Assembly (NCBI GenBank): GCA_947579605.1
Contig: OX388310.1
Span: forward strand, 6,571,557-6,635,556
Length of the DNA stretch: 64,000 nucleotides
Direction: 5' to 3'
Source of the DNA: Athripsodes cinereus
Taxonomy: Eukaryota > Arthropoda > Insecta > Trichoptera > Leptoceridae
The notes below the pieces were generated by a model, which worked only from the letters and a program-made list of their open reading frames with translations, searched no databases and had not been told where the DNA came from. The position numbers were made by a program, and so were the translations under genes. Shown piece by piece: positions 62,001 to 64,000 of this stretch (positions within the stretch are counted from its first letter, which is position 1; each line of letters opens with the position of its first letter).

Positions 62001-64000
62001 AAACAATAATTTAAACCAACTGATCAGTCAGAAGGATTGTGTATTACAGGAGAGTGAACTGAATGTAAGCAAAGTTATGCAAGACTTGCAGTTAATGCAA
62101 GAACAAAAAGTACAATTGGAAGAAAAAATCAAAGAACACATTGAAATATATAAGAAATTACAAATTGAAAATGATCAACGTTCAACTGAACTGGAAAATC
62201 TTAGAAAAGAATTGGAAGTGAAATATACTGAGAACAGTGAATTAAATAATGCACTAACGTCAATACAAGATGAATTAGCTCGTATCAATATGGATGTAAC
62301 TGAGAAAACAAATACAGCTGATGCATTGCAATTTAAAGTGGATTTGTTGTCTCAACAGATCAATGAGCTGACTAATGCAGCAAATACTAGCAATGATCTT
62401 GTAGAAAAACTCACATCAGAAAACAACATTTTAAATGAAAATGTGAAGAACGTCATTTGTGATGTAACAAATATCACTAATATTTTGTTGAACAGCAGTG
62501 ATCTAAATGTGATAAACTGTGCGCTATTGATTTCCACCGACTATGAAGAACTAAAAGTGCTTGAAAGTGAAGTTAGAAAATTGAGAAATGAAAATATTTT
62601 ACTTAAAAATGAAAACTTGTTGTTGGAAAATAAAGAAAATGTTTCTATCAAAACAGAAAAAACACCACTCAAAAGCAAATATAATCAGTCCTTTTCTAAT
62701 GTGGTGTCTCCTCTTGATTCTATCAAATCACTCAAATCTCCAAAATGTGCCTCACCACAAAACAAGACTAAGGGTGACATTGCAAAAGATCTTTTGGATG
62801 TGATTGATGCTGAGTTAGAAAACAATAGTGTCACAAATCTTATTAATCCAACCTTAGCACATAATGCGGAGCTTACTTTAGTTATAAACAAAATTAATAA
62901 GCTAGTTGTACGTTTACAAGAATCAGATGAAACCAATAACCTTTTGAAACAAAAACTAGAAGCTCAAGAGAAAGAACTGAATGAAATAAAGAATTCTCTG
63001 GTTCTCATTGGTAAAAATATGTCAGAAATCTATTTCAGTGTCACGTCAAATGCCATGTATTCCAATCTTTACAATACAATCAAGGATCATATTCATACTA
63101 TTAATTCCAGTATTTCTCAGCACTTGGATACTCAAGTCATCACAAACGATTTGTCTATGTCCGAGGAAATGACTATAAATCAAGATAACAATAACCAGCG
63201 AGACAAATTGAATGAATCTACTCAGCCCATTTCTATTAGTCAAGAAGAGATCTTAAAATTCACAGAATTTTTGGAGCTAAGAATTATAGACATGTGCACT
63301 AAATTGAACTTATCCCTAGAACATGACGACAATACTTCAGAATCGTTGAATGTATCTCATCCAGAGTCTGAAATCACTGCTAAGTTTAATACAATCAAAA
63401 TGTTGCACAAAAACTTGTTTATCAAAATAGAAAATGTGATCGCAGAACAAAACGAAAAATTAAGATCTTTAGAGCTGGAGTATGGTGAAATGAAGAATGA
63501 TAAACTTCAGGCTGAAACAGAAATTCAAACATTGTGTGGAGAAACTGAAGAATTATTTAAGAAAATAGTTAATGTCAAGAATGAAGCAATTGTATCTGAA
63601 GCTGAAACCACTTTAAAGAGCTCAGTCCTTTGTGCCACAGAGCATTACCATAATAACTTACATTCTACAATTGTGAGTGCCTTGTCTTTCATCAAGGAAA
63701 ACTTGATTGTGCTGCAAACATTCCTCCAGAATCCGGATATTACACAAAGGGACTTTGTCGATATTTATTGCAACATTACTAATCCTGGTCTAGAAATAGT
63801 GGAGACTCCTCTCAAACATTGCTCACCAATAATATATGAAACAAGGCCACCCAAGATTCCTGTTTCCCTGTTCTCAGTACAAGAAGATGTCCAAATGAAA
63901 GTAGACAGATCTATGTGTACAGATGAGTTAGAACTCTGGAAAACTGATTATGAATCTAAGTGTTTAGAGAATAAACAGTTAAGTGACAAATTAAAAATAT
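46869..64000 (+). CDS. CENPE: CENP-E (kinesin-7) mitotic motor, 13 exons seen, 3' end off window
   Basis: Exons: 46869-47019, 49011-49245, 49743-49905, 50440-50514, 50952-51169, 51698-51823, 51994-52129, 54456-54646, 54755-54888, 55008-55100, 56761-56873, 60079-60246, 60658 to the window end. That is 1715 codons and still open. Kinesin motor (residues about 5-330): P-loop GQTSSGKT (87-94), switch I NERSSRSH (196-203), switch II DLAGSE (235-240), and [20 protein letters not shown]. The neck has [20 protein letters not shown]. Kinesin-7 identity rests on [30 protein letters not shown]-type motor features and the RRRTWC motif (403-408), found in CENP-E as RRVTWC. Residues from about 510 are heptad-rich coiled coil. 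CENP-E is a plus-end microtubule motor at kinetochores that drives chromosome congression. A Ser/Pro-Thr/Pro-rich basic patch (about 1263-1302) is a plausible CDK target. The C-terminal kinetochore-binding part is beyond the window. Confidence 0.94.
47230..48165. mobile_element. CENPE: hAT-like non-autonomous element in CENPE intron 1
   Basis: Termini TAGGCTTGT and (right, reverse-complemented) TAGGCTTGT. Perfect 8-bp target duplication caatacac at 47222-47229 and 48166-48173. The interior is enriched in 'agtac/gtact' motifs (for example 'ctagtacatgtactac') near both ends. No transposase frame, 936 bp. Confidence 0.88.
48405..48455 (+). repeat. RTE-tailed SINE-like 3' scrap
   Basis: 'gctacccccacttgagagat' then 'atgccttaatggtta', in CENPE intron 1. 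Confidence 0.55.
49011..49245 (+). CDS. CENPE: CENPE exon 2 (P-loop)
   Basis: Residues 51-128. [20 protein letters not shown] leads into [20 protein letters not shown] and [11 protein letters not shown]. The acceptor ACATTTTCAG was chosen because it restores TF-D-H-I-F across the junction. The donor is GTAAGG. Confidence 0.95.
49318..49375 (+). repeat. RTE-tailed SINE-like 3' scrap
   Basis: 'tcattacatgccgttagtct', 'tagctccttgtgaaagatg' and 'ttatggta', in CENPE intron 2. Confidence 0.5.
49743..49905 (+). CDS. CENPE: CENPE exon 3
   Basis: Residues 129-183: [20 protein letters not shown] to [25 protein letters not shown] is the kinesin beta-strand motif. The donor is GTCAGT. Confidence 0.94.
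49990..50110 (-). repeat. RTE-tailed SINE-like repeat
   Basis: 'ccatcacagcatttcccata', 'agtggggttgccagtggaat', then 'gggtggcataccttatctct', in CENPE intron 3. Confidence 0.62.
50440..50514 (+). CDS. CENPE: CENPE exon 4 (switch I)
   Basis: Residues 184-208: [20 protein letters not shown] and TIFYI. It is exactly 25 codons, phase 0 at both ends, with donor GTAAGT. Confidence 0.95.
50600..50870. repeat. Dispersed repeat, copy 1 (uninterrupted)
   Basis: 'gcatgtgcaaatatttttat', 'tttgcgtgtgatattattct', 'ttgatactaagaatcacttt' and 'aatttattctaaaaatgac' recur in order in CENPE intron 11 (56992-57060 plus 58624-58803), where a TTAA-flanked element splits the copy. It lies in CENPE intron 4. Confidence 0.65.
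50952..51169 (+). CDS. CENPE: CENPE exon 5 (switch II)
   Basis: Residues 209-280: [20 protein letters not shown], then [20 protein letters not shown] and [18 protein letters not shown]. The donor is GTAATT. Confidence 0.95.
51395..51685. repeat. CENPE: 98-bp tandem repeat x3 ending at CENPE exon 6 acceptor
   Basis: The marker 'aatcggaattgggtacaacg' occurs at 51403, 51501 and 51599, a strict 98-bp period, with one or two base differences between copies. The last unit runs into the polypyrimidine region of the exon 6 acceptor at 51697. Confidence 0.93.
51698..51823 (+). CDS. CENPE: CENPE exon 6
   Basis: Residues 281-322: [40 protein letters not shown]. The acceptor AAATTTCAG is immediately preceded by a 98-bp tandem repeat. 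Confidence 0.95.
51994..52129 (+). CDS. CENPE: CENPE exon 7 (motor end and neck)
   Basis: Residues 323-368: [20 protein letters not shown] then a heptad-like neck [20 protein letters not shown]. The donor is GTTTGT. Confidence 0.93.
52370..53888. mobile_element. TTAA-flanked piggyBac-like non-autonomous element
   Basis: In CENPE intron 7. The ends lie next to TTAA on both sides (52366-52369 and 53889-53892). The terminal sequences are CCTTTCCCTTACGG and (reverse-complemented) CTTTCGCTGTCCTG. An inverted subterminal 12-mer GTGATGTACACT is shared at about 52408 and 53864. The interior is AT-rich and non-coding. Confidence 0.55.
54456..54646 (+). CDS. CENPE: CENPE exon 8
   Basis: Residues 369-431: [20 protein letters not shown] through [26 protein letters not shown] is a CENP-E hallmark. 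Confidence 0.93.
54755..54888 (+). CDS. CENPE: CENPE exon 9
   Basis: Residues 432-476: [20 protein letters not shown] to [12 protein letters not shown]. It is a charged linker with no domain. The donor is GTAATG. Confidence 0.88.
55008..55100 (+). CDS. CENPE: CENPE exon 10
   Basis: Residues 477-507: [20 protein letters not shown] then [12 protein letters not shown] Ser/Pro-rich linker with several S/T-P sites. The donor is GTAAGT. Confidence 0.87.
55450..55557 (+). mobile_element. LINE C-terminal scrap
   Basis: The frame reads [35 protein letters not shown] and stop: the W-N-x-L-P ... K-L-K-x-x-L C-terminus common to several LINE clades. It lies in CENPE intron 10, just before the SINE-derived array. 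Confidence 0.6.
55590..55720 (+). repeat. RTE-tailed SINE-like copy that founded the 112-bp array
   Basis: 'cagttcagtgataaggaata' (found once) precedes the first array unit, so the family's middle segment survives only here. The following units contain only its 3' half. Confidence 0.72.
55621..56758. repeat. CENPE: 112-bp tandem array, 10 units, in CENPE intron 10
   Basis: The marker 'gagtgacctgcatatttatt' starts at 55641, 55753, 55865, 55981, 56093, 56205, 56321, 56433, 56545 and 56657. The spacing is 112, with two 116-bp units that carry an extra 4 bases ('tacctattat'). Units differ at very few positions. Each contains the SINE 3' half ('ttacatgcagctagcctact', 'cctcacttgtgggagatgcc') plus 'taattaacatgaaaacattt', the intron end. 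The array stops at the exon 11 acceptor. Confidence 0.96.
56761..56873 (+). CDS. CENPE: CENPE exon 11
   Basis: Residues 508-545: [38 protein letters not shown]. The acceptor ATTTTTTTAG directly follows the last copy of the 112-bp array. The donor is GTATGT. Confidence 0.9.
57061..58623 (+). mobile_element. piggyBac-like element with transposase remnant
   Basis: Ends CCCAGATAAG and reverse-complemented CCCAGGCAAT, each next to TTAA (57057-57060 and 58624-58627), the piggyBac signature. A decayed frame at about 57610-57785 gives [16 protein letters not shown], then in another frame [20 protein letters not shown] and [11 protein letters not shown]. This resembles the acidic N-terminus of PGBD-type transposases. 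No catalytic DDD domain remains. A LINE scrap has inserted at about 57890-58190. Confidence 0.68.
57890..58190 (+). mobile_element. LINE 3'-end fragment nested in the piggyBac-like element
   Basis: The frame reads [40 protein letters not shown], i.e. the LRWLGHV-RM...GRR C-terminal signature, followed by degraded sequence to 'gacccaactagggcaagggg'. It has frameshifts and is not functional. Confidence 0.6.
58827..59922. mobile_element. hAT MITE interrupted by a LINE
   Basis: Left end CAGTATTTCCCAAACTATGG; right end reverse-complements to CAGTGGTTCCCAAAGTTGAC, the widespread CAGTGGTTCCCAAA hAT terminus. Flanks gtctatat and gtctttat agree at 7 of 8 positions. Only about 30 bp on the left and 75 bp on the right belong to it. 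Confidence 0.72.
58858..59846 (-). mobile_element. LINE (CR1/L2-group style), 5'-truncated, antisense in CENPE intron 11
   Basis: A 243-codon frame (59091-59822) covers the C-terminal RT thumb and tail: [57 protein letters not shown], and a C-terminus [19 protein letters not shown]. The catalytic YADD part is missing. A 3' UTR and a TTATTA-type tail follow at 58858-58890 (read on the minus strand). The clade is assigned only by style. Confidence 0.75.
60079..60246 (+). CDS. CENPE: CENPE exon 12
   Basis: Residues 546-601: [20 protein letters not shown] to [15 protein letters not shown], coiled coil. Phase 0 at both ends (56 codons). The preceding intron is 3.2 kb and full of transposons. Confidence 0.93.
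60658..64000 (+). CDS. CENPE: CENPE exon 13 (giant coiled-coil exon, open at window end)
   Basis: From residue 602 the frame is open for 1114 codons to the end of the window without a stop. It begins [20 protein letters not shown] and is heptad-rich throughout, with Glu/Lys/Leu/Asn repeats. A basic patch with TP and SP sites ([33 protein letters not shown]) lies at 62650-62760. No internal splice sites are needed. Confidence 0.94.

Noticed and set aside
60794..62803. Short frames on both strands inside 60658-64000
   Set aside because: Alternative frames of CENPE exon 13, whose main frame is open for 1114 codons.

Overview
This is a eukaryotic, very likely insect (probably lepidopteran) chromosomal window. 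The genes are split by GT-AG introns, the DNA is AT-rich, and it is packed with LINE ends, SINE-like repeats and MITEs. The lepidopteran call is inference from repeat style; the three genes are conserved across animals.

Three protein-coding genes explain nearly all of the coding signal. (1) Positions 374-28366, minus strand: nine coding exons of an NSUN7-like RNA methyltransferase-family protein (742 codons seen). It runs off the left edge before the C-terminal catalytic part and contains a 16.2 kb intron. (2) Positions 30046-35484, minus strand: a complete eight-exon MAK16 gene (306 aa), a nucleolar factor for 60S ribosome assembly. (3) Positions 46869-64000, plus strand: thirteen exons of a CENP-E (kinesin-7) mitotic motor, with a complete motor domain, neck and long coiled coil. 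It is still open at the right edge (1715 codons seen). Exon phases agree at every junction in all three genes. They share no pathway in an operon sense; they are simply neighbours.

The rest is mobile DNA. Intron 3 of NSUN7 holds a 5'-truncated RTE-type LINE with an open frame of about 890 codons. Intron 2 of NSUN7 holds several MITEs and SINEs and a palindrome of about 195 bp. Intron 4 of MAK16 holds a TA-flanked TIR element carrying a broken intronless copy of a calexcitin-like EF-hand gene. The 11.4 kb between MAK16 and CENPE is almost entirely nested transposons: an AT-flanked element, hAT-like elements with clean 8-bp target duplications, a Harbinger-like element, a satellite-bearing hAT MITE present twice, a chimeric 4.5 kb element, and MITEs reaching to within about 175 bp of the CENPE start codon. 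CENPE introns contain a further hAT element, two TTAA-flanked piggyBac-like elements, LINE pieces and two tandem arrays that end at 3' splice sites.

No wholly new system could be demonstrated. The most informative observations are: a SINE-like family whose 3' tail matches the coding end of the resident RTE LINE; a tenfold 112-bp array built from that SINE and abutting a CENPE acceptor; empty-site and filled-site pairs for two transposons; and the retrocopy carried inside a DNA transposon. All calls come from reading the sequence; no database search was run.
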